This document shows, in pieces, positions 1 through 10,512 of a stretch of 64,000 nt of DNA (position 1 is its first letter; every line of letters starts with the position of its first letter). This stretch comes from SKZT01 sp964478625. GTDB taxonomy: Bacteria; Desulfobacterota; Desulfobacteria; Desulfobacterales; SKZT01. Where the stretch lies: NCBI GenBank assembly GCA_964478625.1, contig CAYZJH010000010.1, positions 21,443 to 85,442 of the forward strand. The letters run 5' to 3'. The notes under the pieces were generated by a model. It did not search any database. It was not told where the DNA came from and saw nothing but the letters and a program-made list of their open reading frames with translations. The position numbers and the translations under genes are program-made.

Positions 1-1
1 G

Positions 2-1516
2 TTGATATCGGATATTGTTATGCCCGAAATGAACGGGCTTGAGCTGTTAAAGCTGGTGAAAAAAGAGTGGCCACTGACAAAGGCTATTATGATGACCGCC
101 TATGCCTCTACCGATACGGCGATGAAAGCGATCCGACTGGGGGCTTTGGACTATATTCCCAAGCCTTTCACGCCTGGTGAACTGAGAGAAACGGTAAGAA
201 AAGCCCTTGCCGGAGAACTGGTTGAAATCAAAAGTTCAAAGGCTGAAAAAGAAACGATGAACATTATCGATGTGGATATGCCCTTTGATCGGGATGAGGT
301 GGCAAAATACACGGGAGAGACCTATGCGGATCATTTGACTCGTTCTGATACGACAGATGTGGAGATAGTGGAGCCTCAGAAAATGGAAGGCTATTGCCTT
401 GTGGGTGATATGATCTGCGATATTTACAAAAAGCTGGATGGAACTTGCAAGGGTGGGCTGAAAAACAAATGTCCACAGAAAAAAGCCAAGGCAAAAAAAG
501 CTGCTGCTAAAACAGATGCTTTTGATGCCAATAAACTTATCGGTATTGATCAGCCATTTGATTATGAAGAGGTTGTATCGATTACCGGACCCGAATATGT
601 TCAATACCTGGACAGAGATGGTTTTGCTTTTCTCCCGTATGAAACGCTAAAAACGAAAAAGCCCATTGCCCCATCCAAATCGATGGGCACCATCGATGTG
701 GATATTCCATTTGATCGTGAAGAAGTGGCAAAATACACGGGAGATGTATATGCAGATAGCCTGACACGATCTGATACAACGAGTACAAAAATTTCAACAC
801 CCAGTGTGCCGGAATATTTCTGCGAAGTCGGCGAAATGGAGTGCGATATATTTAAAAAAATGGGTGGAACCTGTAAAGCAGGTCTTAAAAACAAATGTCC
901 GCAGAAAGCCAAAGCCAAAAAAGAAGCGGTCAAAAAGGTTAAGACGGATACAAGCCGCCTGATTGCTCCTGATATGCCCTTTGATTATGAGGAAGTTGCT
1001 GCAGCTACCGGGCCCGAATATGTTCAGTACCTTGGAAGGGAAGATATTTCGATCATACCTTATGCGGAATGGAAGAAAAAAGTTGAGCTGGCTAATCAGG
1101 CTGCAAAAGCAAAGGTTTTGGATTACCCGGACCTTCCAAAAGAACCGGCTTACAAAAATACATTGGTTATTGATGATGAAGTGGCGGTCAACAACAATAT
1201 TCGTAAAATTCTTTCCAATGAAGGATACCATGTGGACCAGGCAGTCACCAAAGCAGAAGCGCTTGAAAGTATCAACCGCCACCCATACCAGGTCATTTTG
1301 CTGGATTTGAGGATACCGGGGGTAAAAGGTTTGGAATTGCTCCAGGCCATTGCCGAGAAACAACCTGATGCAAAAGTGATCATCATTACCGGATATGCCA
1401 GTATCGACACGGCTGTGGAGGCTGCAAGAATCGGCGCCATTGATTACTTGCCCAAGCCGTTTACACCTGATGAAATCCGAAATGCCGCAGACAAAGCCTT
1501 TAAATTGGCTGCCTGA
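2..1516 (+). CDS. Two-receiver response regulator with duplicated Cys-rich modules (5' partial)
   Basis: The reading frame is open at the window edge, so the N-terminus is missing. Residues 1-70 are the second half of a receiver domain, with the phospho-acceptor Asp in SDIVMPEMNG and the conserved Lys in PKPF. Residues about 390-504 form a complete second receiver (acidic pair DD, acceptor D435 in LLDLRIPG, K485). The middle holds a module duplicated in tandem. Each copy has a PFDxxEV/TGxxYA segment, a four-Cys segment spaced C-x6-C-x9-C-x7-C (C132-C157 and C274-C299), a Lys-rich linker, and a second PFDYEEV/TGPEYVQYL segment. There is no DNA-binding or enzymatic output domain. It lies just upstream of, and on the same strand as, the Hdr/Nuo genes, so a regulatory or scaffold role for that complex is likely. 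Whether the Cys sets bind a metal or cluster is unknown. Confidence 0.85.
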   Translation: MISDIVMPEMNGLELLKLVKKEWPLTKAIMMTAYASTDTAMKAIRLGALDYIPKPFTPGELRETVRKALAGELVEIKSSKAEKETMNIIDVDMPFDRDEVAKYTGETYADHLTRSDTTDVEIVEPQKMEGYCLVGDMICDIYKKLDGTCKGGLKNKCPQKKAKAKKAAAKTDAFDANKLIGIDQPFDYEEVVSITGPEYVQYLDRDGFAFLPYETLKTKKPIAPSKSMGTIDVDIPFDREEVAKYTGDVYADSLTRSDTTSTKISTPSVPEYFCEVGEMECDIFKKMGGTCKAGLKNKCPQKAKAKKEAVKKVKTDTSRLIAPDMPFDYEEVAAATGPEYVQYLGREDISIIPYAEWKKKVELANQAAKAKVLDYPDLPKEPAYKNTLVIDDEVAVNNNIRKILSNEGYHVDQAVTKAEALESINRHPYQVILLDLRIPGVKGLELLQAIAEKQPDAKVIIITGYASIDTAVEAARIGAIDYLPKPFTPDEIRNAADKAFKLAA

Positions 1517-1530
1517 TATTCATTTTAAAG

Positions 1531-1554
1531 TAGCCGGGTCGCAAGACCCGGCTA
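1531..1554 (+). terminator. Perfect 10-bp hairpin after the regulator gene
   Basis: TAGCCGGGTC-GCAA-GACCCGGCTA begins 14 bases after the stop codon. The stem is perfect and GC-rich, with a tetraloop. It is followed by TTATTC rather than a long T-run, so termination may be only partial. Confidence 0.65.
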
Positions 1555-1847
1555 TTATTCACTTCCTGATTCAGTCCAAAGTAAATCCCTCTTTAATGGT
1601 CACTATTTTTACAAGCAAGAGCCCTTATTTTGTTACTGGGTCCTCTTTTGTAAATTACACCATAAAAATTTTATCTTTTATTGACAATTGATCATTTTCC
1701 CTTTAATCTACTTCTTTGGTTTGATTTATGTAGGATGCGATTATAGTATTCTCAGGTACTTACATACCAAAAAACATATTTGTAAACTTGCAGGTTCGAT
1801 GAGATTTTTCTATCTGATGGTTCTGCAGATTTTGGGAGAGTGAAAAA
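1555..1847. other. AT-rich leader region upstream of the hdrA half-gene
   Basis: No open frame here has a ribosome site or recognisable product. The stretch is AT-rich. A weak sigma70-like pair can be proposed (TTGATT at 1721-1726 and TAGTAT at 1744-1749, 17-base spacing), but it is not strong. The promoter for the Hdr/Nuo genes probably lies here, because a strong hairpin separates them from the regulator gene. Confidence 0.35.
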
Positions 1848-2231
1848 ATGGCGAAGGATGTCATAGGGTCCGTACTGGTAGTCGGTGGAGGAATCGCCGG
1901 AATGCAGTCAGCTCTCGATTTGGCCAATTCCGGTTATTATGTATATTTACTTGAAAAATCGCCTTCCATTGGCGGGATCATGTCGCAATTGGACAAAACG
2001 TTTCCGACCAATGATTGTGCGATGTGAATCATCTCACCTAAACTGGTCGAGGTCGGCCGGCATTTAAATATTGAGTTGATCACATATGCTGATTTGGAAT
2101 CTGTAGAGGGTGAGCCCGGTAATTTTAAGGTGAAAATTAATAAAAAGGCCCGCACAATTAATATCGATCGTTGTACGGGGTGTGGTGCATGCGTGGAAAA
2201 CTGCCCTGTTGTTCAGCAAGCTTCTGGTTGA
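1848..2231 (+). CDS. HdrA N-terminal half, selenocysteine-containing (TGA at 2025-2027 read as Sec)
   Basis: Starts at ATG 1848 behind GGGAGAG. If the TGA at 2025 is decoded as Sec60, the product is 127 residues. It has the HdrA FAD-binding loop VVGGGIAGMQSA (residues 12-23), the signature TFPTNDCAM-U-IISPKLVEV where ordinary HdrA has a second Cys (C-x2-C), and one [4Fe-4S] motif (C109, C112, C115, C119-P). The reading frame keeps HdrA identity on both sides of the TGA, which argues against a nonsense mutation. The product stops just after the first cluster motif, where full HdrA would continue. The missing continuation is encoded in the fusion gene at 4785. Sec in HdrA is known from methanogens and deltaproteobacteria. 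Standard gene callers will miss or truncate this gene. Confidence 0.85.
2039..2066 (+). promoter_or_regulatory. Putative bacterial SECIS hairpin
   Basis: It starts 11 bases downstream of the TGA at 2025-2027. The upper stem CTGGUC/GGCCGG (with two G-U pairs) closes a GAGGUC hexaloop at 2049-2054. After a two-base CA bulge the lower stem UAAA/AUUUA continues. The loop is 21 bases from the TGA and carries the GGU element characteristic of bacterial SelB-recognised loops such as fdhF (AGGUCU). The fold was drawn by hand, not computed. Confidence 0.6.
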
Positions 2232-2342
2232 TTTTCAACCCATGCGTAATGTCCACCCAGAATACCCGTTCGGTTTTGAGTTACAGAATTATTGATCAAA
2301 ATATAATTAAACCATTTTAGAATATTTTTGGGAGATGAGCTG

Positions 2343-2840
2343 ATGTCTTTAGCCACTGCTATGGAAAGCGGTCAAGCTGCAGAGGTCGATTTCATGGAAC
2401 TCGACAACACAATTGAAAATGATTTTAACAATGATAAAGAAAATTTGATCATGATCCTGCAGGCCATTCAACGAAAGTACAATTACCTTCCCAGGCCGGC
2501 GTTGACCTATCTGTCGACTAAAATCGGCATTCCCTACAGCCAGATTTACGGGGTGGCGACCTTTTACAGCACATTCAGTCTGGAGCCCCGAGGACGTAAC
2601 ATTGTTTCGATTTGCCTGGGTACCGCCTGCCATGTCCGGGGTGGGGAGAGAATCCGGGAAAGGATTCAGGAGAGTCTTAACATTTGTGATGGTGAAACAA
2701 CTGAGGATAAGAGATTCACATTGGAATCTGTTCGCTGTATCGGATGCTGCAGCTTAGGCCCTGTTGTGAAAATCAATGAAAATATGCACGGCCGAATTTC
2801 CACCGATGAAGTTGAAAAAATCTTGGCTCAATACGAATAA
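2343..2840 (+). CDS. NuoE/HndA-type [2Fe-2S] thioredoxin-like subunit
   Basis: Protein of 165 residues. The start is ATG 2343, chosen over an in-frame TTG 15 bases earlier because GGGAGATGAG precedes it at the usual distance. The N-terminal helical region ends in a C-terminal thioredoxin-like fold with the four-Cys [2Fe-2S] set CLGTAC...CIGCC (C-x4-C and C-x3-C), diagnostic of the 24-kDa subunit of NADH dehydrogenases and NAD-dependent hydrogenases. It should pass electrons between the FMN of the next protein and the complex. It lies between the HdrA half-gene and the NuoF-like gene, so it is probably a subunit of one NADH-linked HdrA complex rather than of complex I. Confidence 0.92.
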   Translation: MSLATAMESGQAAEVDFMELDNTIENDFNNDKENLIMILQAIQRKYNYLPRPALTYLSTKIGIPYSQIYGVATFYSTFSLEPRGRNIVSICLGTACHVRGGERIRERIQESLNICDGETTEDKRFTLESVRCIGCCSLGPVVKINENMHGRISTDEVEKILAQYE

Positions 2841-2864
2841 GATCAATTTAATGAGGCACGTACC

Positions 2865-4766
<1,902 letters not shown>

Positions 4767-4784
4767 TGATAAGGGATAACAGTT

Positions 4785-7700
4785 ATGGTTACATTTAAGC
4801 TCAATGGAAAATCAGTACAAGGGGAAGAAGGGGAATTTATCCTTCAGGTCGCGGAACGTCATGGTGTGGAAATCCCCACACTTTGCCATCATAAGGCGCT
4901 TGAACCGGCCGGTATGTGCCGGATTTGTAGTGTAGAACTGTTCGACGGCCGCCGATCCCGATACGTTACCGCATGTAATTATCCCATATGGGAAGGCATG
5001 GAAGTCAGGACCGATTCGGAAGGTGTTCACCAGGGTCGCAAACTGATTGTGGAACTACTGTTGGCCCGTTGCCCCGAAGTTCCTTTGCTGCAAAAACTGG
5101 CCGAAAAATATGGAATTGAAAAACCACGCTTTAAAACCGAGGATGATGACTGTATCCTTTGCGGTTTGTGTGTCCGGATGTGTGAGCGGATGGGAAACAG
5201 TGCCATTTCTTTGACCGGCAGGGGTGTTGAAATGAAAGTTGATACGCCCTTTCACCTGCAAACAGATGCCTGCATCGCATGCGGTGCCTGTGCATTTGTG
5301 TGCCCCACCGGCCATATTACCCTGGACAAGATAAAGGAACAGATAACCAGGAAAAGCAATGTTCGACTCATTCCATCGGAATATGAAGTGGGCCTGAAAG
5401 GGAGAAAACCTGTCTATGTCCCATATGCCCAGGCTGTGCCCAATATACCGGCTATCGACCGGGATGCTTGTGTTCATTTTAAAACCGGTGGATGTAAGGT
5501 CTGTGTGGAATTCTGCGGTGTTGATGCCATTGATCATAGCATGCAGGATGAAACGGTTGAATTGAATGTAGGCTCGATTATCCTGGCTCCAGGTTTCAAA
5601 CCCTTTGATCCTTCAAAATTCGATAATTACAGCTATGCTCACCATCCCAATGTCATGACAGCCATGGAATTTGAGCGTGTCCTTTCTGCATCCGGCCCAA
5701 CCGCAGGACACCTCGTTCGTTTGTCCGATCACAAGGAACCGAAAAAAATTGCTTGGTTCCAATGTGTTGGTTCCCGCGATATGAATCGTTGCGATAATGC
5801 CTACTGTTCTTCGGTCTGCTGTATGTATGCCATCAAGGAAGCTGTCATTGCCAAAGAGCATGCGAGTTACGACCTGGATTGTGCCGTTTTTTTCATGGAT
5901 ATGCGGACTCATGGAAAAGATTTCGAACGGTTTTACAATACGGCACAGGATAAAGGAATCCGGTTTTTGAGAAGCCGGGTCCATTCCGTTACCCCGGTTC
6001 CGGGAACAGATGATCTTGAAGTTCGGTACGTCAGTGATTCGGGTGACGTGCAAGTCGAAACATTTGACCTGATAGTTCTCTCAATCGGTCTGGAGATTTC
6101 TCCTGAAGTGGTTGCCATGGCTAATAAATTGGGAATCGACCTTACCGAGGGTAAATTTGCCAAGACTTCCACATTCAATCCTGTGGCCACCTCAAAGGAA
6201 GGTATATTTGTATGTGGCGCATTCCAGGGCCCTAAGGATATTCCCCAGTCGGTTGTGGATTCAAGTGCCGCCGCCGGTGTTTCCGGTGCCATGCTGAGTG
6301 TTGCGCGCAATACTCAGACAAAAGAAAAGGAAACTATTCCTCAAGTGGATATCAGAGGCGAACGTCCCAGAATCGGTGTGTTTGTCTGCAGATGCGGTAT
6401 CAATATAGCCGGTACCGTGAATGTACCGGCGGTAAGAGATTATGCTGCCACCCTGCCTTATGTGGAATACGTATCCGATAATCTGTATTCCTGCTCTCAG
6501 GATACACAGGACAGCATGGCCCAGATTATTAAAAGTAAAAAATTAAATCGTGTTGTAGTTGCGGCCTGTACGCCCAAAACCCACGAACCTCTTTTTCAGG
6601 AAACCCTGGTTAATGCTGGTTTGAATAAATACCTGTTCGAAATGGCCAATATACGCAACCATGACTCATGGGTGCACAAAAACAATCCGGAGCTTGCCAC
6701 CCAAAAGGCGAAAGACCTGGTCAGAATGGCTGTTTCCAAGGTAGCCCTGATGCAACCTCTGGATGAAGCGGAGCTGAAGGTCAACCAACGCGCTATGGTC
6801 ATCGGCGGTGGAATCACCGGGATGAGTACCGCAAAAATTCTTGCCGACCAGGGATATGAATCTCACATTATCGAGAGGGATGCCCAATTGGGAGGTCAGG
6901 CAATCAATTTGTATCGCACCATCAAAGGTGAAGATATCCAGAATGAGCTTGCAACCTTAATCAAGGAGGTTGAACAGCATCCAAATATTCATATTCACAA
7001 AAATACGAACCTTGTTAATGTTGAAGGATTCGTCGGTAATTTTATCTCCACGCTGACCTGCGAGGGAAACGAGGAAAAACTTGAACATGGGGTCACCATT
7101 ATCGCCACCGGTGCGGCACCTCTAAAAACAAAGGAATACCTGTACGGCGAAGATGAGCGGATATTGACCAGCCTGGAACTGGATCGCAAGCTGATAGACC
7201 ATGATTCATCGTTGAAAAAAATTAACAGTGCGGTGTTTATCCAATGTGTGGGATCCAGGGAACCTGATCGTCCCTACTGTTCTCGCGTGTGTTGCACCCA
7301 TTCAATCGATAATGCCCTGGAACTCAAAAAGTTGAATCCTGATATGAATGTTTTTATTCTTTATCGGGATATCCGTACTTACGGTGAAAAGGAGTATGTA
7401 TACCAAAAGGCCAGAGAGGCCGGGGTTATTTTTATCCGTTTTTCACTGAATAACAAACCTAAGGTTGAGCGAAAGGACGGCAAAATTTTGGTTTCGGTGA
7501 CCGATCATATTCTTGGTCGTCCCGTAGAAATCGAAGCCGACCTTTTGACACTGGCAACGGCAATTGTGCCTTATAAGGATGAACAACTCGCCCAATTTTT
7601 CAAAGTCCCGCTAAATGAAGATGGATTTTTTGTTGAAAAACATGCCAAATTGGGCCCGTCGGAATTTGCGACAGATGGTGTGTTTCTTTGTGGTCTTGCA

Positions 7701-8039
7701 CATTATCCCAAACCGATTGATGAAGCCATTGCCCAGGGACAGGCTGCTGCATCCCGAGCCATTACCTTGCTTGCACAAAAAACCATTCATACCAGTGGCA
7801 ATGTGGCTAAAACAGATTCAGCCATTTGCAGTTCCTGCGGTGTTTGTGTGGCGATTTGCCCTTATTCGGCACCTTATTTTGCCGAAGAAGGACCCTTCGC
7901 AGGGAAGGCAAAAATCAACCCTGTTCTTTGCAAGGGGTGTGGTCTGTGCGTTGCTTCTTGCCGTAGCGGTGCCATTCACCTGCAAGGCTTTGACAATGAC
8001 CAGATTTTTGCTCAAATCTGTGCCGTGGTTGACGTTTGA
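4785..8039 (+). CDS. NuoG-N / HdrA C-terminal half / complete HdrA fusion
   Basis: Protein of 1084 residues. Residues 1-190 resemble the N-terminus of NuoG: [2Fe-2S] ligands C34, C45, C48, C64, then two [4Fe-4S] motifs at C123-C134 and C163-C173. Residues about 205-520 match HdrA from the segment after its first ferredoxin motif onward (RKPVYVPYAQAVP, CVGSRD, CSSVCC), with no FAD-binding N-terminus. Residues about 525-1084 are a second HdrA with its own VIGGGITG loop (672-679), lacking the Cys/Sec signature. It ends in a two-cluster ferredoxin domain (1015-1062). The missing N-terminus of the first HdrA is the size and content of the 1848-2231 product. Likely the FAD-bearing core of an NADH-linked electron-confurcating or -bifurcating complex in the cytoplasm. 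The electron acceptor is not shown by the sequence. Confidence 0.92.
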   Translation: MVTFKLNGKSVQGEEGEFILQVAERHGVEIPTLCHHKALEPAGMCRICSVELFDGRRSRYVTACNYPIWEGMEVRTDSEGVHQGRKLIVELLLARCPEVPLLQKLAEKYGIEKPRFKTEDDDCILCGLCVRMCERMGNSAISLTGRGVEMKVDTPFHLQTDACIACGACAFVCPTGHITLDKIKEQITRKSNVRLIPSEYEVGLKGRKPVYVPYAQAVPNIPAIDRDACVHFKTGGCKVCVEFCGVDAIDHSMQDETVELNVGSIILAPGFKPFDPSKFDNYSYAHHPNVMTAMEFERVLSASGPTAGHLVRLSDHKEPKKIAWFQCVGSRDMNRCDNAYCSSVCCMYAIKEAVIAKEHASYDLDCAVFFMDMRTHGKDFERFYNTAQDKGIRFLRSRVHSVTPVPGTDDLEVRYVSDSGDVQVETFDLIVLSIGLEISPEVVAMANKLGIDLTEGKFAKTSTFNPVATSKEGIFVCGAFQGPKDIPQSVVDSSAAAGVSGAMLSVARNTQTKEKETIPQVDIRGERPRIGVFVCRCGINIAGTVNVPAVRDYAATLPYVEYVSDNLYSCSQDTQDSMAQIIKSKKLNRVVVAACTPKTHEPLFQETLVNAGLNKYLFEMANIRNHDSWVHKNNPELATQKAKDLVRMAVSKVALMQPLDEAELKVNQRAMVIGGGITGMSTAKILADQGYESHIIERDAQLGGQAINLYRTIKGEDIQNELATLIKEVEQHPNIHIHKNTNLVNVEGFVGNFISTLTCEGNEEKLEHGVTIIATGAAPLKTKEYLYGEDERILTSLELDRKLIDHDSSLKKINSAVFIQCVGSREPDRPYCSRVCCTHSIDNALELKKLNPDMNVFILYRDIRTYGEKEYVYQKAREAGVIFIRFSLNNKPKVERKDGKILVSVTDHILGRPVEIEADLLTLATAIVPYKDEQLAQFFKVPLNEDGFFVEKHAKLGPSEFATDGVFLCGLAHYPKPIDEAIAQGQAAASRAITLLAQKTIHTSGNVAKTDSAICSSCGVCVAICPYSAPYFAEEGPFAGKAKINPVLCKGCGLCVASCRSGAIHLQGFDNDQIFAQICAVVDV

Positions 8040-8099
8040 AAATGATTTGAAACGAATAAATATGGATAGTAAATCCAACGACTCATAAGAAAGACAAAT

Positions 8100-8152
8100 A
8101 AGCCCATGCAATCCCAGAAGAAAATTTTGGGGTGCATGGGCTTTAATTTTTT
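8100..8152 (+). terminator. Rho-independent terminator of the Hdr/Nuo operon
   Basis: AAGCCCATGCA (8100-8110) pairs with TGCATGGGCTT (8133-8143) and is followed by TTAATTTTTT. It lies 60 bases after the fusion-gene stop, on the coding strand. Confidence 0.8.
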
Positions 8153-8221
8153 CTCGACCTGCTGAAATTGTAATCGAAAATTCCCAGGAAAGCTTTGAGG
8201 ACAAAATCAGGAGAATTGCTT

Positions 8222-8953
8222 GTGTTGTTATCCCAGAAAAGGCAAAATCTCTCGGAGATGATTATCAGAAAAGCATTATCCCTTGGAGCATCCCTAGCCG
8301 CAATAACAAGTGTAGATTCAATTCGAAATTCACCTTCTCACCAAAAATCAAACCATGTGCGATGGCCCTCTCAGGCAAAATCAGTGGTGATATTGGCTTT
8401 AAAACACGAATCCACCGAACCTTCACTCGATTGGTGGGATGGAAATCATGGAACTCCTGGAAATCGTCAGTTGATTGCCATCACCAGGCAGTTAAAAAGA
8501 TGGTTAAGGAAAAAATATGGAATTACGGCAAACGATGTACCCTATTATATCCATAAGGGTGGGATATTTCTGAAGGATTGTGCCGTGTGTGCAGGATTGG
8601 GGGTAATCGGCAAAAACAACTTGCTGATTACTCCTGCAAATGGTCCCAGAGTCAGGCTTCGGGCGTTATTTGTCAATACGCTCTTAGAGCAGACTCCGAA
8701 TGATGAAAGTTTTGATCCATGCAAAGACTGTAAGGCTCCCTGCATTCAAGCCTGTCCCCAGAAAGCTTTTGAAAGCGGCAATTATGATCGGTTGCTCTGT
8801 ATGAAACAAATGGAACAGGATGAAAAGGAGAGTACCGTTTCAAAAGATACGGGTACTCTGTTTTTTGCGGATTTCATAATCAAATATTGCAGGGCTTGTG
8901 AATTGAACTGCAATGTCTGTTTGTCAGATGATCAGGGAAATGTGCCTCTCTGA
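8222..8953 (+). CDS. QueG-like / epoxyqueuosine reductase-related iron-sulfur protein
   Basis: About 243 residues from GTG 8222, which follows AGGAGA at 8209-8214. TTG 8216 and TTG 8195 are in-frame alternatives. The N-terminal two thirds resembles the cobalamin-binding region of epoxyqueuosine reductase (AKSVVILAL, then the CAVCAGLGVIGKNNLLITP segment). A ferredoxin motif follows (CKDCKAPCIQACP), but the second cluster motif is unusual: YCRACELNCNVC instead of CxxCxxCxxxCP. The protein is also short for QueG, lacking the C-terminal HEAT region. Probably a stand-alone relative rather than a true queuosine enzyme; substrate unknown. It stands alone between a terminator and a repeat-rich spacer. 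Confidence 0.7.
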   Translation: MLLSQKRQNLSEMIIRKALSLGASLAAITSVDSIRNSPSHQKSNHVRWPSQAKSVVILALKHESTEPSLDWWDGNHGTPGNRQLIAITRQLKRWLRKKYGITANDVPYYIHKGGIFLKDCAVCAGLGVIGKNNLLITPANGPRVRLRALFVNTLLEQTPNDESFDPCKDCKAPCIQACPQKAFESGNYDRLLCMKQMEQDEKESTVSKDTGTLFFADFIIKYCRACELNCNVCLSDDQGNVPL

Positions 8954-9022
8954 CAAATAAGTTCTTTTGAAAAAAATATTTCAATTCTTGTTAAACACTT
9001 GACAATCTTAAGCTTTTATAAA

Positions 9023-9156
9023 TAGTGCGTGAACGAAAAGTCAATTATTCCCTCCCTCAGCGGGGGAGGGTCAGGGTGGGGGCTAATTATATCAATGGGT
9101 TATCTTTCCCTCCCCCCGCCCCTCCCGCTGGGAGGGGAGTTTTCGTTCAAGCACTA
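9023..9156. repeat. MITE-like inverted-repeat element
   Basis: TAGTGCGTGAACGAAAA at 9023-9039 is repeated inverted as TTTTCGTTCAAGCACTA at 9140-9156 with one mismatch. Inside lie two pyrimidine-rich and purine-rich tracts (CCCTCCCTCAGCGGGGGAGGG and CCCTCCCGCTGGGAGGGG) that can fold into nested hairpins. It is 134 bases long with no coding capacity. Confidence 0.7.
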
Positions 9157-9175
9157 ACTATCTGGAATTAATCAG

Positions 9176-9317
9176 TATCGATTTTGTTGTATCGTCATTC
9201 CGGCAAAGCCTGCCCCGGACTTGAACCGGGAGCCGGGCACAAAGTGAAGCGCAGCGCTATCCAGGTGGATTAAAGAAGCTGTTTTCTCTGGATGCCGGAT
9301 CAAGTCCGGCATGACGG
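9176..9317 (+). repeat. Dispersed palindromic repeat, copy 1 (GTCATTCCGG...CCGGCATGAC)
   Basis: A block of about 124 bases from GTCATTCCGGC (9194) to GCCGGCATGACGG (9317) contains GGACTTGAACCGGGAGCC and GATGCCGGATCAAGTCCGGCATGAC. It recurs inverted at 62111-62226. The bases just before it (9176-9210) recur near 63883. No open frame is supported. Confidence 0.75.
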
Positions 9318-9369
9318 AGAACTTTGTACGGTCAGGTAAACCAATGCGGTTGAAGTCGAAACAGGGGTA

Positions 9370-10323
9370 TCAAAATATCTTCCTGATCGCTTTATGCCAG
9401 TTCGATAAGGGTTGATCCTGAAATTGATCACCGTAAATGTAGACTTCATTTTGTGTGGAATTTCTGGAATAAGCCGAAGCGCGGGTTAAATCCAACCCCC
9501 AATGACTTTTTTCCCCTCGCCTGAATTGAAAACGACCAACCTTTAAAAAACTCAGTTCCCCAGGACGCTCTTCGGTGTAGCTGCATTCAAAACCACTGCA
9601 GGCGGTCACTCCCATCTCTCTGGAAAAGGGCACTACCAAAATCTGCCTGGGCCCGGGTTTGATTTTTTGGTACCAGGAATTTTCACTGATAAATTTCAAA
9701 AAATCTTCGCAGACTTTGGGTTCAGGATTGAGCATTAATACCGAGTCAATGCAATGGTCGGGGAAAAAACGAATTAAGTCGGCTTCCGCTCTCAATACCA
9801 CTAAGTTGTCAGGGAGAAATTGTTGAATTCTTAATTGTTTTTCTCTCCAGGCAACAGCTACTTTCTGATAATGAGACCCGGCTTGAACCGGTACAGCCCA
9901 ATCGTACTTGTCGATAGCAATTACACCTATCCGGTGATTTTTTGTTGCAATTTCATAGGCTGCTTCCCCGCTTCCACATCCAATCTCAAAAATGATTTCA
10001 TCCATTTCAAGAATTTTTTTCAGTTTTTCAATGTCTTCCTGAAAATTCTCGTGAGAGATGAGGTATGCATTTAAAAGATGTAACGATTCATCATTGGGAA
10101 GAAAATGGTCGCCGGCTTTCTGGTTGGTTCCTGGGGGAGGAACAAATGAAGTTGCCTGCTGATCATTGTGTTGAAAATGAGGAGGTGTATCATAAGAAAA
10201 ATCGGGTAATTTTGATACACTCACCGGTTCTTTGGGGTTGCGGGTTGGAGAAAAAAAAGGCCTGTTATTTGGATATGCCAACAGGCGGACGAGACTTTTG
10301 CGGAGCGTTAAAAGTTTTCCCAT
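9370..10323 (-). CDS. Class I SAM-dependent methyltransferase
   Basis: Protein of 317 residues. A poorly conserved N-terminal 110 residues precede a Rossmann methyltransferase domain with motif I IFEIGCGSGEAAYEIA, an acidic residue in IDKYD after strand 2, and SVLMLNPEPK at the motif IV position. The overall pattern is closest to tRNA guanine-N7 methyltransferases (TrmB-like). The usual FPDPWPK signature is replaced by LNPEPK, so the substrate is open. No good ribosome site precedes ATG 10323. It is the last minus-strand gene of the long cluster, 189 bases downstream of the patatin gene, and may not belong functionally to it. Confidence 0.7.
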   Translation of the reverse strand: MGKLLTLRKSLVRLLAYPNNRPFFSPTRNPKEPVSVSKLPDFSYDTPPHFQHNDQQATSFVPPPGTNQKAGDHFLPNDESLHLLNAYLISHENFQEDIEKLKKILEMDEIIFEIGCGSGEAAYEIATKNHRIGVIAIDKYDWAVPVQAGSHYQKVAVAWREKQLRIQQFLPDNLVVLRAEADLIRFFPDHCIDSVLMLNPEPKVCEDFLKFISENSWYQKIKPGPRQILVVPFSREMGVTACSGFECSYTEERPGELSFLKVGRFQFRRGEKSHWGLDLTRASAYSRNSTQNEVYIYGDQFQDQPLSNWHKAIRKIF

Positions 10324-10512
10324 GAATTTCTGAGTAGTCGCTTTCGAACCAAAATAGGTTTAAGTTTACATCCAGCTCTGTATTAAACAGCCCTTATGAT
10401 CAGATACCGATTCAAGACCGCTTTCGATTAAAAAATAAGATTCATTTTTTGATCTCTAATTAAAAATCTGATAAATGTCAAGATAGCAATGCGAAAATCA
10501 GATTACATTCAG

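Noticed and set aside
1395..1691. Plus-strand frame across the end of the regulator gene
   Set aside because: It overlaps the receiver domain in another frame and the terminator hairpin.
2025..2027. TGA as a nonsense mutation making hdrA a pseudogene
   Set aside because: HdrA sequence stays in frame and conserved after the TGA, the codon replaces a known Sec/Cys site, and a candidate SECIS follows.
2229..2231. Second TGA as another Sec codon
   Set aside because: Read-through adds only five residues before TAA, with no HdrA similarity.
9023..9156. CRISPR array
   Set aside because: The repeats are a single inverted pair with no regular spacers.
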